DNA from: Streptosporangium sp. NBC_01756 | GTDB taxonomy: Bacteria > Actinomycetota > Actinomycetes > Streptosporangiales > Streptosporangiaceae | Direction: 5' to 3' | Assembly (NCBI RefSeq): GCF_035917975.1 | Contig: NZ_CP109130.1 | Span: 3,410,001 to 3,474,000 of the forward strand | DNA: 64,000 nucleotides | Notes under the pieces: generated by a model | Databases searched by the model: none | The model's input: the letters and a program-made list of their open reading frames with translations, nothing else | What the model was told of the DNA's origin: nothing | In this document: positions 1 to 8,529 of the stretch, piece after piece | Layout: each line of letters begins with the position of its first letter | Position numbering within the stretch: position 1 is the stretch's first letter | Made by a program: the position numbers and the translations under genes

Positions 1-272
1 CCGGCGTCGTGTCGGGCCTGAACCGGACCGCCGACCGAACCGCCGAAGACGGCGACCTGAACGGGCTCATCCAGTTCGACGCCTCTGTGAACCCGGGCAG
101 TTCCGGCGGTCCCCTCCTGGACGCTCGCGGCCTGGTCATCGGGATCGTCGTCTCGATCGCCGACCCGGGAGGCGACGAGGCGTTCGCCGGCATCGCGTTC
201 GCGGTGCCGATCGGTGCGGCCCTGGGCGGCAGTGATGGCGACGGGCCGCCGGGCGACGGGCCCCAGATCTGA
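1..272 (+). CDS. HtrA/DegP-like trypsin-family serine protease, C-terminal part
   Basis: Only the last ~90 codons are present; the gene begins before the window and ends with TGA at 270-272. The reading frame shows GVVSGLNR, a strand typical of DegP-type proteases, and then VNPGSSGGPLLD, the block around the nucleophilic serine (S1C family). About 45 residues follow, ending in a Gly/Asp-rich tail without a PDZ domain, so this is a short protease or one whose PDZ was lost. It lies 27 bp upstream of the MoxR gene on the same strand and may be co-transcribed, which would fit envelope quality control. Family is clear; substrate unknown. Confidence 0.85.
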   Translation, partial: GVVSGLNRTADRTAEDGDLNGLIQFDASVNPGSSGGPLLDARGLVIGIVVSIADPGGDEAFAGIAFAVPIGAALGGSDGDGPPGDGPQI

Positions 273-299
273 CCGAAGCGTCACGAGAAGGAAGACCCT

Positions 300-1289
300 A
301 TGACCTCGACCAAGTCCTCCGAGTCGGCCCATCCGCTCGAACATGTGCTGTTCGAGGTCAAACGCACGATCGTCGGGCAGGACGTCCTGCTGGAGCGCAT
401 GGCCGTCGCGTTGGTCGCCGACGGCCACCTGCTCGTCGAGGGCGTGCCGGGCCTGGCCAAGACGCTCGCGGTGAGGTCGCTGGCCGCCGCGATCGCCGGG
501 AGTTTCCAGCGCGTCCAGTTCACCCCCGACCTGGTGCCGGCCGACCTGGTGGGCACGCGGGTCTACCACCAGCACTCCGGGGAGTTCAGAACCGAGCTCG
601 GCCCGGTGTTCGCGAACCTGCTGCTGGCCGACGAGATCAACCGCGCCCCCGCCAAGGTGCAGAGCGCCCTGCTGGAAGTGATGCAGGAGCATCAGGTGAC
701 GATCGGCCGTGAGACGTTCCGGGTGCCCGAGCCGTTCCTGGTCATGGCGACGGAGAACCCGATCGAGTCGGAGGGCACCTATCCGCTGCCCGAAGCGCAG
801 GTCGACCGTTTCATGATGAAGGTGGTCGTCGACTATCCGACGCAGGCCGAAGAGCAGGCGATCGTCGCACGAGCGCTGCGTCCGCCCGAGCCGCCGCAGC
901 CGATGGTGACGGCCGAGGACCTGATCGCGATGCGGGCCCGCGCCCAGCAGGTGTACGTCGATCCGGCGATCGTCGACTACGCGGTACGGCTGGTCGCCGT
1001 GACGCGTTCCCCTGCGACGGCCGGGCTCGGCGAGCTGGAACGGTATGTCACCTACGGGGCGAGCCCGCGGGCGTCCATCGCGCTCGTCACGGGCGCCCGG
1101 GCGCTGGCGTTCCTGCGCGGCCGCGACTACGTCCTGCCGCACGACCTGTCCGAGCTCGCGCTCGACGTGCTGCGCCACCGCCTCGTGCTGTCCTACGAGG
1201 CCCTCGCGGACGACGTCGACGCCGACACGATCATCACCAGGGTGCTCGGGGCCGTCCGGGCGCCCGACGTCGTCCTGCAGAACCGCTGA
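300..1289 (+). CDS. MoxR-family AAA+ ATPase
   Basis: A 329-residue AAA+ ATPase of the MoxR type, a chaperone-like ATPase thought to help assemble or activate partner proteins with VWA domains. Walker A is GVPGLAKT at residues 48-55, Walker B LLLADEINRA at about 108-117, and the sensor region MATENPIESEG follows; a C-terminal AAA lid ends the protein. Length is normal for the family. The ATG at 300 follows a GAAGGAAG ribosome site. It is the first gene of the classical MoxR-DUF58-VWA-VWA order; the next gene starts 6 bp after its stop. Confidence 0.93.
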   Translation: MTSTKSSESAHPLEHVLFEVKRTIVGQDVLLERMAVALVADGHLLVEGVPGLAKTLAVRSLAAAIAGSFQRVQFTPDLVPADLVGTRVYHQHSGEFRTELGPVFANLLLADEINRAPAKVQSALLEVMQEHQVTIGRETFRVPEPFLVMATENPIESEGTYPLPEAQVDRFMMKVVVDYPTQAEEQAIVARALRPPEPPQPMVTAEDLIAMRARAQQVYVDPAIVDYAVRLVAVTRSPATAGLGELERYVTYGASPRASIALVTGARALAFLRGRDYVLPHDLSELALDVLRHRLVLSYEALADDVDADTIITRVLGAVRAPDVVLQNR

Positions 1290-1295
1290 GCTGCC

Positions 1296-2180
1296 ATGGC
1301 CACCGCCCCCGAGAGGCTCCTGCTCCGCCTGGAGTGGAAGGTCGTCCGCAGGCTCGACGGCCGGCTCCAGGGCGCCCACCGCACCGCGCACCGCGGCTCC
1401 GGGATCGACTTCACCGGGTTACGCGCCTACGGCGACGGCGACGACGCCCGGCACATCGACTGGAACGTGACCGCACGGCTGGACGAGCCGTACCTGCGAA
1501 TGTTCACCGAGGACCGCGAGCTGACGGTGTGGCTCGTCCTCGACCGGTCGGCGTCGATGGCGGCCGGCCGACCGGGGCGCGGCAAGCACGACGTACTCGC
1601 CGAGCTCGCGCTCGTCCTCGCTCGGCTGTTCGGCCGGGGCGGCAACCGCGTCGGCGCCCTGCTGTTCGACACCGGGACGCCGCGCGTCGTGCCGCCCGGC
1701 ACCTCCCGGCGGCACGCGCTGCGGATCGGCGCCGAGCTGGAACGCACCGCCAAGGCGCGCGGCGGCACCACCACCGACCTGGCGGAGATGCTCGACGCGG
1801 CCGGACGGCTCGCGCGCCGCCGCGCACTCATCGTCGTGCTGTCGGACTTCATCGGCGACGGCGACTGGGAGCGCTCGCTCCAGCGCCTGGCCCGGCGGCA
1901 CGAGGTGGTCGCCTTGCGGATCGTGGACACGGCCGACGACGTGCTGCCCGAAGCCGGGCTGATCGTGGTCGAGGACGCCGAGACCGGCGAGCAGCTCGTC
2001 GTCGACTCCGCCGACCCGTTGTTGCAGGTCCGCTTCCGTGCCGCCGTCGACGCCCGCGACGCCCGGCTCAAGGCGGGCATGCGCCGGGCCGGGGTGCCCG
2101 TCCACCGCATCGACACCGACCGCGATCTGGCCGAGGCGCTCGTCGAGGTCGTCGCCCGGACCCGGGACCGGTCGCCATGA
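1296..2180 (+). CDS. DUF58 domain protein of the MoxR operon
   Basis: A 294-residue DUF58 protein. The family signature is visible as RAYGDGDDARHIDWN, and a VWA-like fold follows with LVLDRSASM (DxSxS metal-site pattern) at about residues 79-87. Such proteins accompany MoxR ATPases and VWA membrane proteins; their biochemical role is not settled. No transmembrane segment is evident, unlike longer DUF58 proteins. Its C-terminal coding sequence (ending ARTRDRSP) is part of a 95-bp tandem duplication, and its stop overlaps the ATG of a 32-codon mini-ORF as ATGA. Confidence 0.88.
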   Translation: MATAPERLLLRLEWKVVRRLDGRLQGAHRTAHRGSGIDFTGLRAYGDGDDARHIDWNVTARLDEPYLRMFTEDRELTVWLVLDRSASMAAGRPGRGKHDVLAELALVLARLFGRGGNRVGALLFDTGTPRVVPPGTSRRHALRIGAELERTAKARGGTTTDLAEMLDAAGRLARRRALIVVLSDFIGDGDWERSLQRLARRHEVVALRIVDTADDVLPEAGLIVVEDAETGEQLVVDSADPLLQVRFRAAVDARDARLKAGMRRAGVPVHRIDTDRDLAEALVEVVARTRDRSP

Positions 2181-2314
2181 CCGAGCCTGCCGAAGCCATC
2201 GACCGACACATGAGGCCGATCGCCATGACCGAGCCTGCCGAAGCCGTCGCCCGAACCCGGGACCGGTCGCCATGACCGAGCTCGCCGAAGCCGTCGACCG
2301 ACACATGAGGCCGG
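2151..2314 (+). repeat. 95-bp tandem duplication across the end of the DUF58 gene
   Basis: The sequence from 2151 recurs from 2246 (period 95). The second copy matches over about 68 bp with four differences. A shorter element, ATGACCGAGCCTGCCGAAGC, also recurs at 2177, 2225 and (slightly changed) 2272, at 47-48 bp steps, so the region probably grew by two rounds of slippage or unequal exchange. The duplication copied the DUF58 stop codon and so created the two mini-ORFs annotated here. Confidence 0.9.
2177..2275 (+). CDS. 32-residue mini-ORF between DUF58 and VWA genes
   Basis: An ATG overlapping the DUF58 stop (ATGA) opens 32 codons that end in the same eight residues (ARTRDRSP) as the DUF58 protein, because the 3' end of that gene is duplicated. 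The peptide is internally repetitive: MTEPAEA occurs at residues 1-7 and 17-23. Its own stop overlaps the start of the next mini-ORF. Translation by coupling is plausible, but there is no evidence for a functional peptide. It may simply keep ribosomes running to the VWA gene. Confidence 0.35.
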   Translation: MTEPAEAIDRHMRPIAMTEPAEAVARTRDRSP

Positions 2315-2331
2315 CGAAGGAGGCCTCATGA
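2272..2331 (+). CDS. 19-residue mini-ORF overlapping the start of the VWA gene
   Basis: The ATG overlaps the stop of the preceding mini-ORF (ATGA), and its TGA overlaps the ATG of the VWA gene at 2328 (ATGA). The peptide begins MTELAEAVDRHMR, nearly the same as the first mini-ORF. Its last codons contain the strong ribosome site AAGGAGG used by the VWA gene. It may be a leader-type coupling ORF or a by-product of the duplication. Confidence 0.35.
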   Translation: MTELAEAVDRHMRPAKEAS

Positions 2332-3278
2332 CCCTGTCCTCCTCGCTCCTCCTGGTCGTCGGGCTGCTCGTCACGGCGGCGCTCGCCTGGGCGGCCGTCG
2401 TCTCGGCGCGCCGCCGGACGGCCGCCCTCACCGCGGCCGGGGTCGCCGTGCCGGGCGGCCGCCGGGCGTATCTCGGAATCGGTCTGACGATCGCCGGCGT
2501 CGGGGTGCTCGCGATCGCCACCGCCGGACCGGCGGCCATGGTGCCGGTCCCGCGGACCGCGGGCACCGTCATCCTCGCCATCGACGTCTCCAACAGCATG
2601 GGTGCCGACGACGTCGCGCCCACCCGGCTGGCGGCCGCGCAGCGGGCGGCCCGCGCGTTCGTGGCGGCGCAGCCCGACAGCGTCGACATCGGGGTCGTCG
2701 CGTTCGAGCGAGGTGCGCTCACCACCGCACGGCCCGACGCCGACCACTCCGTCGCGCTCAAGGCCATCGACCGGCTGAAGATCACCGGCGGCACCTCGCT
2801 GGGGACGGCCGTCACGGCCTCCCTGTCGGCGATCACCGGCAGGCAGGTGGCCGTCGGCCGCGACGGCACCGCGCCCGACATCGGCTACTGGCCGTCGGCG
2901 ACGATCGTGATGTTCTCCGACGGCCAGAACCAGGGCGCGGACGTCGAACAGGCCGCCGCCGTGGCCCAGAGGGCGGGCGTCCACATCCACACCGTCGGGG
3001 TCGGCACCACGGCCGGGGCGACGGTGCAGGTCGACGGCTACCGTCTGCAGACCTCGCTTGAGGAGGACACCCTCACCTTGATCGCGCAGACCACCGGCGG
3101 CGCCTACCACCCTGCCTCCGACGCTGCGCGGCTCGACGGGATCGCCGACACGATCGACCTGCGGCTCACCGTCTCCGACGAACCGCTGCCCCTCGCCGGC
3201 GGGCTGATCGGGCTCGCCCTCGCCCTGCTCACCGCGGGCGCGGCGCTCACCGTGCTCCGGTCTGGACGGGTGATCTGA
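2328..3278 (+). CDS. VWA-domain membrane protein (BatA/BatB type)
   Basis: A 316-residue protein with two N-terminal membrane segments (about residues 5-27 and 47-70), a von Willebrand A domain facing out or in between, and a final membrane segment at about 287-308. The metal-binding MIDAS motif DVSNS is at 86-90, with TGGTS and the SDGQN block further on. AAGGAGG lies five bases before the ATG. It is the third main gene of the MoxR operon; the next gene starts directly after its stop (TGA-ATG). By analogy with Bat/MoxR systems it may act in envelope stress or cell-surface protein assembly; this is inferred from family only. Confidence 0.9.
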   Translation: MTLSSSLLLVVGLLVTAALAWAAVVSARRRTAALTAAGVAVPGGRRAYLGIGLTIAGVGVLAIATAGPAAMVPVPRTAGTVILAIDVSNSMGADDVAPTRLAAAQRAARAFVAAQPDSVDIGVVAFERGALTTARPDADHSVALKAIDRLKITGGTSLGTAVTASLSAITGRQVAVGRDGTAPDIGYWPSATIVMFSDGQNQGADVEQAAAVAQRAGVHIHTVGVGTTAGATVQVDGYRLQTSLEEDTLTLIAQTTGGAYHPASDAARLDGIADTIDLRLTVSDEPLPLAGGLIGLALALLTAGAALTVLRSGRVI

Positions 3279-4334
3279 ATGTCGTTCTCATGGCCGTGGG
3301 CACTGCTGTCCATCCTGGTCATCCCGCTGGTCTTCGCCATCCGCGAGTGGGCGCGGCGGCGCCGCCGGCGGGCCGCCGTGCGCGTCACCTCGATCGCGCT
3401 CGTACGCAGCGCCCTGCCCGGCCGTACGCGCTGGACGCGGAAGATCCCCGCGGCACTGTTCATCGCCGGACTCGCGCTGCTCGCGGTCGGGGCCGCGCGA
3501 CCGCAGGCGTCGGTCCCGGTGCCGCAGACGTCGGCGACGATCCTGCTCGCGCTCGACACCTCCGGCTCCATGTGCTCGACGGACGTCGATCCCAACCGCA
3601 TCACCACCGCGAAGAAAGCCGCCGCCGAATTCATCGAGTCGCAGCGGGGCGGGCCGCGTATCGGCCTGGTCACCTTCGCGGGCACCGCGGGTCTGCTCGT
3701 CCCACCCACCGACGACACCGACTCGCTGATCGAGGCGCTGGACGACCTCGCCGTGTCCCACGGCACCGCGATCGGGCAGGCCGTACTCACCTCGATCGAC
3801 GCGATCGCGGAGGTCGACCCGTCGGTCGCCGCGACCGGGGCGAACCCCGCCGGTGGCGGTTCAGGCTACGCCGGGGCCGCGATCGTCGTGCTCACCGACG
3901 GCGCCAACACCCAGGGCGTCGATCCGCAGATCGCCGCCCGGGAGGCGGCCCTGCGCCGCGTCCGCGTCTTCACCATCGGCTTCGGCACCACGAATCCGGC
4001 CCCGATGGTCTGCGACAACTCACAGTTCGACGGCCGCGGCTTCAGCGGCTGGGGTGGCTTCGGCGGCCGCGGCGGATTCGACAGGGGCCGCAACCCCCGC
4101 ACCATCGACGAGCCCGCGCTCAAACGGATAGCCCAGACCACCGGCGGCTCCTACCACCGCGCCGAGAACGCCGATCAGCTCCAGAGCGCCCTCGACGCCC
4201 TCCCCGGCAGCTTCACCGTCCTCCGCCGACAGGTCGACACAGCCGCCGCCTTCGCCGCCGGCGGCGGCATCCTGATCACCGCGGCCCTGTCCCTCTCCCT
4301 CTGGTGGAATCGCCCCCGGGCCCCGACCCGCTGA
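3279..4334 (+). CDS. second VWA-domain membrane protein of the MoxR operon
   Basis: 351 residues, paralogous to the preceding gene: N-terminal membrane segments at about 5-21 and 56-73, MIDAS motif DTSGS at 93-97, LTDGAN near 205, and a C-terminal membrane segment at about 322-340. It differs from its neighbour by a Gly/Phe/Arg-rich insertion (several GF/GG pairs) near residues 249-271, a flexible loop in the VWA domain. The MIDAS is complete, so metal-dependent ligand binding is expected. It ends the operon; the next gene is convergent. Confidence 0.9.
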   Translation: MSFSWPWALLSILVIPLVFAIREWARRRRRRAAVRVTSIALVRSALPGRTRWTRKIPAALFIAGLALLAVGAARPQASVPVPQTSATILLALDTSGSMCSTDVDPNRITTAKKAAAEFIESQRGGPRIGLVTFAGTAGLLVPPTDDTDSLIEALDDLAVSHGTAIGQAVLTSIDAIAEVDPSVAATGANPAGGGSGYAGAAIVVLTDGANTQGVDPQIAAREAALRRVRVFTIGFGTTNPAPMVCDNSQFDGRGFSGWGGFGGRGGFDRGRNPRTIDEPALKRIAQTTGGSYHRAENADQLQSALDALPGSFTVLRRQVDTAAAFAAGGGILITAALSLSLWWNRPRAPTR

Positions 4335-4415
4335 CGCCTACCGGTAGCCGCAACGCCTCAGCGGTCCCCGCCGGTACCGGCCGCCCGGTCAGTGGATCCC
4401 GGCATAGGTCGCCGG

Positions 4416-5459
4416 TCAGCCGCGTGTATCGAGCGGGGCGTGCAGCGAGAGGTACGCGGACAGGGCGCGGAGGAAATCCGGGGCGTCGAAGGCCGCGCCC
4501 GCAGAGGCCACGCCGGTGGTCCTGGTCCGGCCGGTGAGGATGCGGTCGACGGCCTCCACCGCGAGCGGCGCGCTGATGGCGTAGATGTCCTGACCGGCGG
4601 CGGACACGCGGCGTTCCGTGCCGCCCGAGCGGACGAGGACGTCGACGACGAAGGTCTGCGCGGAGCGGCCGCGCTCGTCGACGGCGGTCGGTGCCGAGGC
4701 GTCAGGAGCGGCCAGGTCCGCGGCCGCCTTGGCGGTCATATAGGTGCGCACCTCCGGGATGTCCAGGTGGCTGGGAACGGTGACGACGTCGGCCATGGTG
4801 AACTCTCCGATGACGCTCTGGGGGCCGAGCGGAGCCGGGAACGGCCACTCCAGGGTCGGCAGAGCGTCATCGTGGTACTCCAGCCGTCCGCCGGTGAAGC
4901 GGACCCGGCGGCCACCTCGTCGCTGCCCCGAGACCGTGCCCGAAGCGAGCGTTCCGTCGGTGGGGTGCCAACTGCTCAGGCCGTAGGCGATGTGTGCCTC
5001 GTCCGCCGCCGTCCAGTCACCCATCGCGGTGGCGACCAACAGGTCGCCGAGGCCGCCGTAGAAGGCCATCGCCGGGACCACCACGGTGCCCGCGGCGCGG
5101 GCGCGCTCCCCGAAGTGCGCGAACGTGTCGACGTTCGCCTCGATCTCGGCCGCCACGTCGACATACGGAATGCCGGCGCGCAGCGCCGCCTCGACCAGCG
5201 GGCCGGCGGTCGAGGCGAAGGGTCCGGCGCAGTTGATCACGGCGGTCGCGCCGTTCAACGCGCGGTCGAGCGAGGCCGGGTCGTCGACCGACGCCTGCCG
5301 CGCCTCAAGTCCGGGGTGGGCCTCCACCAGTGCCACCAGCTTGTCCTGGTCGCGGCCGAGGAGTAGCGGGACGTATCCGCGCTCGCGCAACTCCGCGACC
5401 ACGAACCGTCCGGTGTGCCCGTAGGCGCCGTACACCGCCACGTTCCGACCTGATTGCAT
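4416..5459 (-). CDS. saccharopine dehydrogenase-like NAD(P)-binding reductase
   Basis: 347 residues from the ATG at 5459, chosen because GGGAG lies six bases upstream; a longer frame to 5552 lacks a ribosome site. The N-terminus is a Rossmann fold with GAYGHTG at 11-17, then NCAGPF and DVAAE, as in saccharopine dehydrogenase-like and trans-acting enoyl reductase proteins. Members reduce or oxidise varied small molecules or polyketides; the substrate here is unknown. It is divergent from a GlxA-type regulator that starts 101 bp away, which probably controls it. Confidence 0.8.
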   Translation of the reverse strand: MQSGRNVAVYGAYGHTGRFVVAELRERGYVPLLLGRDQDKLVALVEAHPGLEARQASVDDPASLDRALNGATAVINCAGPFASTAGPLVEAALRAGIPYVDVAAEIEANVDTFAHFGERARAAGTVVVPAMAFYGGLGDLLVATAMGDWTAADEAHIAYGLSSWHPTDGTLASGTVSGQRRGGRRVRFTGGRLEYHDDALPTLEWPFPAPLGPQSVIGEFTMADVVTVPSHLDIPEVRTYMTAKAAADLAAPDASAPTAVDERGRSAQTFVVDVLVRSGGTERRVSAAGQDIYAISAPLAVEAVDRILTGRTRTTGVASAGAAFDAPDFLRALSAYLSLHAPLDTRG

Positions 5460-5560
5460 GACTGCTCCCACGTGCTCAAAGTGTTCCACTGCGGAAATCC
5501 TGTCCCTGTTGACCTGTCGGTGCCAGCGTCTGGAATGACACGACCCGTACAATTTCCGAC

Positions 5561-6508
5561 ATGAGTTCTGTCCCGCGCTCCGTCGCGGTCGCCGCCACCG
5601 ACGGGATGCTGCACTTCGAGCTGGCCCTGGCCTACGAGGTCTTCGGCTCCGCCCCGGCCGCCGTACCAGGCCCCTGGTACGACGTCAGGGTGTGCGGCAC
5701 GCACGCCGTCCGGGTCGGCCGGTTCCTGCTGGAGCCGGACTGCGGGCTCGACCGGCTGGCGCACGCCGACACCGTGATCGTCCCCGCCCTGGCGGACGTC
5801 GACGAGGACCCGCCGGCTGAGCTGGTCGAGGCGGTGCGCGTGGCTCACGAGTCGGGCGCGCGGGTGGTCTCCCTGTGCACGGGCGTGTTCGTGCTCGCCG
5901 CCGCCGGTCTGCTGGACGGGCTGCGCGCCACCACACACTGGGCTCACACCGAGGCACTGGCCGCGCGTCATCCCCAGGTGGAGGTCGACCCGGACGTGCT
6001 CTACGTCGACAACGGCAGCGTGCTCACGTCCGCGGGCAAGGCCGCAGCGATGGACCTGTGCCTGCACCTGGTCCGCCGCGACCACGGCTCGGCGGTCGCC
6101 AACGTGGTCGCCCGCCGCCTGGTCGTGCCGCCTCACCGGGCCGGCGGCCAGGCCCAGTTCGTCGCCACACCGGTGCCCGCCCAGGACGGACATCCCCTGG
6201 CCGAGCTGCTCACCTGGGTGATGCGGCGGCTGGACCAGCCGCTCACCGTGGAAGACCTGGCCCGCCAGGCGAACATGAGCTCGCGCCACCTGGCCCGCCA
6301 CTTCCGCTCGGTAGCCGGCACCACCCCGCTGCAGTGGCTGCTGACGCAGCGGATCCGCCGCGCGCAGGAGCTGCTGGAGACCACGGACGACAGCGTCGAC
6401 ACCATCGCCTCGGCCGCGGGCATGGGCACGGCGACGACGCTGCGCCGCCATTTCCACCGCACGATCGGCGTACCGCCGGACGCCTACCGCCGCACGTTCC
6501 GACCATGA
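5561..6508 (+). CDS. GlxA-family AraC regulator with DJ-1/PfpI-like domain
   Basis: 315 residues in two parts. Residues 1 to about 175 form a DJ-1/PfpI-like domain with the elbow VSLCTGVFVLAAAG around the conserved Cys. About 215-312 form an AraC/XylS double helix-turn-helix (LTVEDLARQANMSSRHLARHF, TTLRRHFHRTIG). Such proteins act as one-component transcription factors sensing small ligands. The divergent reductase is the likely target. A relic of a related regulator lies at 43083-43270. Confidence 0.9.
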   Translation: MSSVPRSVAVAATDGMLHFELALAYEVFGSAPAAVPGPWYDVRVCGTHAVRVGRFLLEPDCGLDRLAHADTVIVPALADVDEDPPAELVEAVRVAHESGARVVSLCTGVFVLAAAGLLDGLRATTHWAHTEALAARHPQVEVDPDVLYVDNGSVLTSAGKAAAMDLCLHLVRRDHGSAVANVVARRLVVPPHRAGGQAQFVATPVPAQDGHPLAELLTWVMRRLDQPLTVEDLARQANMSSRHLARHFRSVAGTTPLQWLLTQRIRRAQELLETTDDSVDTIASAAGMGTATTLRRHFHRTIGVPPDAYRRTFRP

Positions 6509-6659
6509 GGCCGCGGAGCGTCCGACCGCCGTCCGGGTGCGGCTCGTCACCTTCACCGAGGGCCGGTACGTGCAGGAACCGCACCGCGGACCGTACGCCG
6601 AAGAGCCGAAAACCCTTGCCAGGAGGGAGCGCTACGTCCGTTCATGCCGAGATGAGTGC

Positions 6660-6689
6660 AAGGTGGCCGCCCCATAGGGCGGCCACCTT
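6660..6689. terminator. bidirectional hairpin terminator between convergent genes
   Basis: A perfect 13-bp stem (AAGGTGGCCGCCC, loop CATA, then its exact complement) lies between the rightward GlxA-type gene and the leftward NmrA-like gene. It can serve both strands. The flanks are not strongly T-rich, as is common in GC-rich actinomycetes. The 150 bp before it hold no gene that I can support. Confidence 0.75.
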
Positions 6690-6703
6690 GAAAGGAGGAG
6701 GGT

Positions 6704-7567
6704 TCACGGCTGGGTGGTGAGTTCCTCCAGCATCGAACGGACCGGCGTGGCTGTGCGCTGGAGGAGATTCTCGAGCTCCGGTCCGGTGATGGAGAACTCC
6801 CCGCGGCGTGCTGCGTGGAACATGCCGAGCAGCATGTCCGCCTGAGCCGCGGGCATACCGTGTCCGATCACTGTGGCCGTCCACTCGGCGTCGTCGGCGA
6901 CGACGCGGCGGATGGTGCGTCCGGTGAGTTCGGTGACGATGCCGGCGATGTCCGCGAGGTCGAGTGTGTCCGGTGCGGTCAGCGGCGGGGTCGGACCATC
7001 GAACCGGCCCTCGTCGGCGAGGATGATCGCTGCCGCTTCGGCGAGGTCGGCGTGCGTGGTCCAGGAGACGGGCCCGTCGGCCGGTGCGACGAGTTCGCCG
7101 GTCTCGAGCGCCCGGCCGAGCAGGTGCTGGATGGTGCCGGCGTAGAACCCGTTCCGCAGCGCCGTGAACGGTATGCCCGTCTTCGACAGGTGGCGTTCGG
7201 TGGCGGCGTGGTCGGGCATCGGTGCGAAGACCGAATCCTCGGCGGCGCCCTGGTGGCTGGTGTAGAGGATGCGCTCGGCGCCGGCATCGCGAGCGGCGTC
7301 GATCGCCGCGACGTGCCGGGCAACCGCCGCCTGACCCGTCTGGTCGGTCGAAACGATGAGCACCTGCGTTGCGCCCTCGAACGCATCGGCGAGGGAGCCG
7401 GGGTCGGTGAAGTCGCCACGTCGCACGCGTACCCCGCGTGCGACCAGGTCGCCGGCGAGGTCGGTGTCGCGGACGCTCACGCCGACCTGGTCCGCCGAGA
7501 CCCGATCGAGCAGCCGATCAACGATCTGGGAGCCGAGCCGGCCGGTAGCACCGGTAACGATGATCAT
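6704..7567 (-). CDS. NmrA-like NAD(P)-binding oxidoreductase
   Basis: 287 residues with the glycine motif VTGATGRLGSQIV at the N-terminus, an NmrA/atypical SDR fold, and LYTSHQGA where classical SDRs have their catalytic region. Overall it resembles QorB-like NAD(P)H:quinone oxidoreductases. GAGGA precedes the ATG by six bases. It is divergent from a TetR regulator across 88 bp containing palindromic sequence, so it is likely repressed by that TetR protein and induced by a quinone-like or electrophilic compound (inference). Confidence 0.85.
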   Translation of the reverse strand: MIIVTGATGRLGSQIVDRLLDRVSADQVGVSVRDTDLAGDLVARGVRVRRGDFTDPGSLADAFEGATQVLIVSTDQTGQAAVARHVAAIDAARDAGAERILYTSHQGAAEDSVFAPMPDHAATERHLSKTGIPFTALRNGFYAGTIQHLLGRALETGELVAPADGPVSWTTHADLAEAAAIILADEGRFDGPTPPLTAPDTLDLADIAGIVTELTGRTIRRVVADDAEWTATVIGHGMPAAQADMLLGMFHAARRGEFSITGPELENLLQRTATPVRSMLEELTTQP

Positions 7568-7612
7568 GATCTATCCTCTTCTGCTAACGATGGAATGAAA
7601 TACATGCTACCA

Positions 7613-7625
7613 GCGTTAACAACGC
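7613..7625. promoter_or_regulatory. candidate TetR operator in the divergent promoter
   Basis: GCGTTAACAACGC, a 5+3+5 palindrome, lies centrally in the 88-bp gap between the NmrA-like and TetR genes. Related half-sites occur on either side (CTAACGAT near 7583 and TATCGTTGG near 7643). The AT-rich pocket in otherwise GC-rich DNA fits a divergent promoter. Binding is inferred from position and symmetry only. Confidence 0.5.
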
Positions 7626-7655
7626 GGATAGCAGTGATGCGTTATCGTTGGAAGC

Positions 7656-8396
7656 ATGGGAGAGGCGAGGCCGGACAGCCCCGGTCGGCACAAGACGCGA
7701 GCCAACATCGTGGAGTGCGCGGCGCAGCTCCTGCGCGAGCAGGGCGCAAGCGCGGTCACCACCCGCGCGGTCGCGCAGGCGGCCGGAATGCAGGCGCCGA
7801 CCATCTATCGGTTCTTCGAGGACAAGGATGCGCTGCTCGACGCTGTCGCCGAGCATGTCTTCGCCACCTACGTCGCCGGGAAGACCCTCGTCGAGGACAG
7901 CGGCGACCCGGTTGCAGACCTACGGGCGGGGTGGGACACCCATATCGGCTTCGGTCTCGCCAACGCAGCGCTGTTCGGTCTCCTCACCGATCCCGGCCGC
8001 GGGGCTCGTTCACCGGCAGCGACCGCCGGCCTGGAGGTTCTGCGCGCCCGAGTGCACCGCGTTGCGGCAATCGGCCGGCTTCGGGTTCCGGAAAGGCGCG
8101 CCGTCGAACTCATCCACGCCGCCGGCACCGGCGCCGTGCTCACCTTGCTCGCCATCCCGCCGGAACACCGGGACCTCGACCTCGCCGACGCGATGTACGA
8201 GGCGGTGATGCGCTCGATCCTCACCGACGTGCCGACGCTTCCCGCGGACAGCGCGACCGCGGCCGCTGTCGCGTTCCGGGCCGTCGCACCGAAGCTGACA
8301 ATGCTCACCGACGCCGAGCGCGCCCTGCTGTCGGAGTGGCTGGATCGAGTCGGCGACGGCCCGACCACCTCCGGTGCCTCAGCCGGCCCCGATTGA
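7656..8396 (+). CDS. TetR-family regulator
   Basis: 246 residues with a TetR N-terminal DNA-binding domain (ECAAQLLREQGASAVTTRAV, then TIYRFFEDKDALL) at about residues 18-65 and a variable ligand-binding C-terminus. It is longer than the usual ~200 residues. Translation from the ATG at 7656 has only a weak GGAAG upstream. Divergent orientation makes the NmrA-like gene the likely target, with autoregulation. The 133 bp after its stop hold no gene I can identify. Confidence 0.88.
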   Translation: MGEARPDSPGRHKTRANIVECAAQLLREQGASAVTTRAVAQAAGMQAPTIYRFFEDKDALLDAVAEHVFATYVAGKTLVEDSGDPVADLRAGWDTHIGFGLANAALFGLLTDPGRGARSPAATAGLEVLRARVHRVAAIGRLRVPERRAVELIHAAGTGAVLTLLAIPPEHRDLDLADAMYEAVMRSILTDVPTLPADSATAAAVAFRAVAPKLTMLTDAERALLSEWLDRVGDGPTTSGASAGPD

Positions 8397-8529
8397 GATC
8401 GCGATCAGATGCCGTCCAAGATGGACCGCATCCGCGAACGGATCGTTCCGTCTGGATGGCGCGCTCGTTCGGATCGAGCGCGCCGCCGGGGAAGTAGCCG
8501 TGGCTGGGTTCTCCGAGCGCATGTGGTGT

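Noticed and set aside
1419..3110. 563-codon minus-strand open frame
   Set aside because: It lies antisense to the DUF58 and first VWA genes, which have clear domains; its Arg/Gly/Asp-rich sequence is the typical shadow of GC-rich coding DNA.
4392..5366. 324-codon plus-strand open frame opposite the reductase gene
   Set aside because: No family resemblance, skewed Gly/Arg composition and full overlap with the saccharopine dehydrogenase-like gene.
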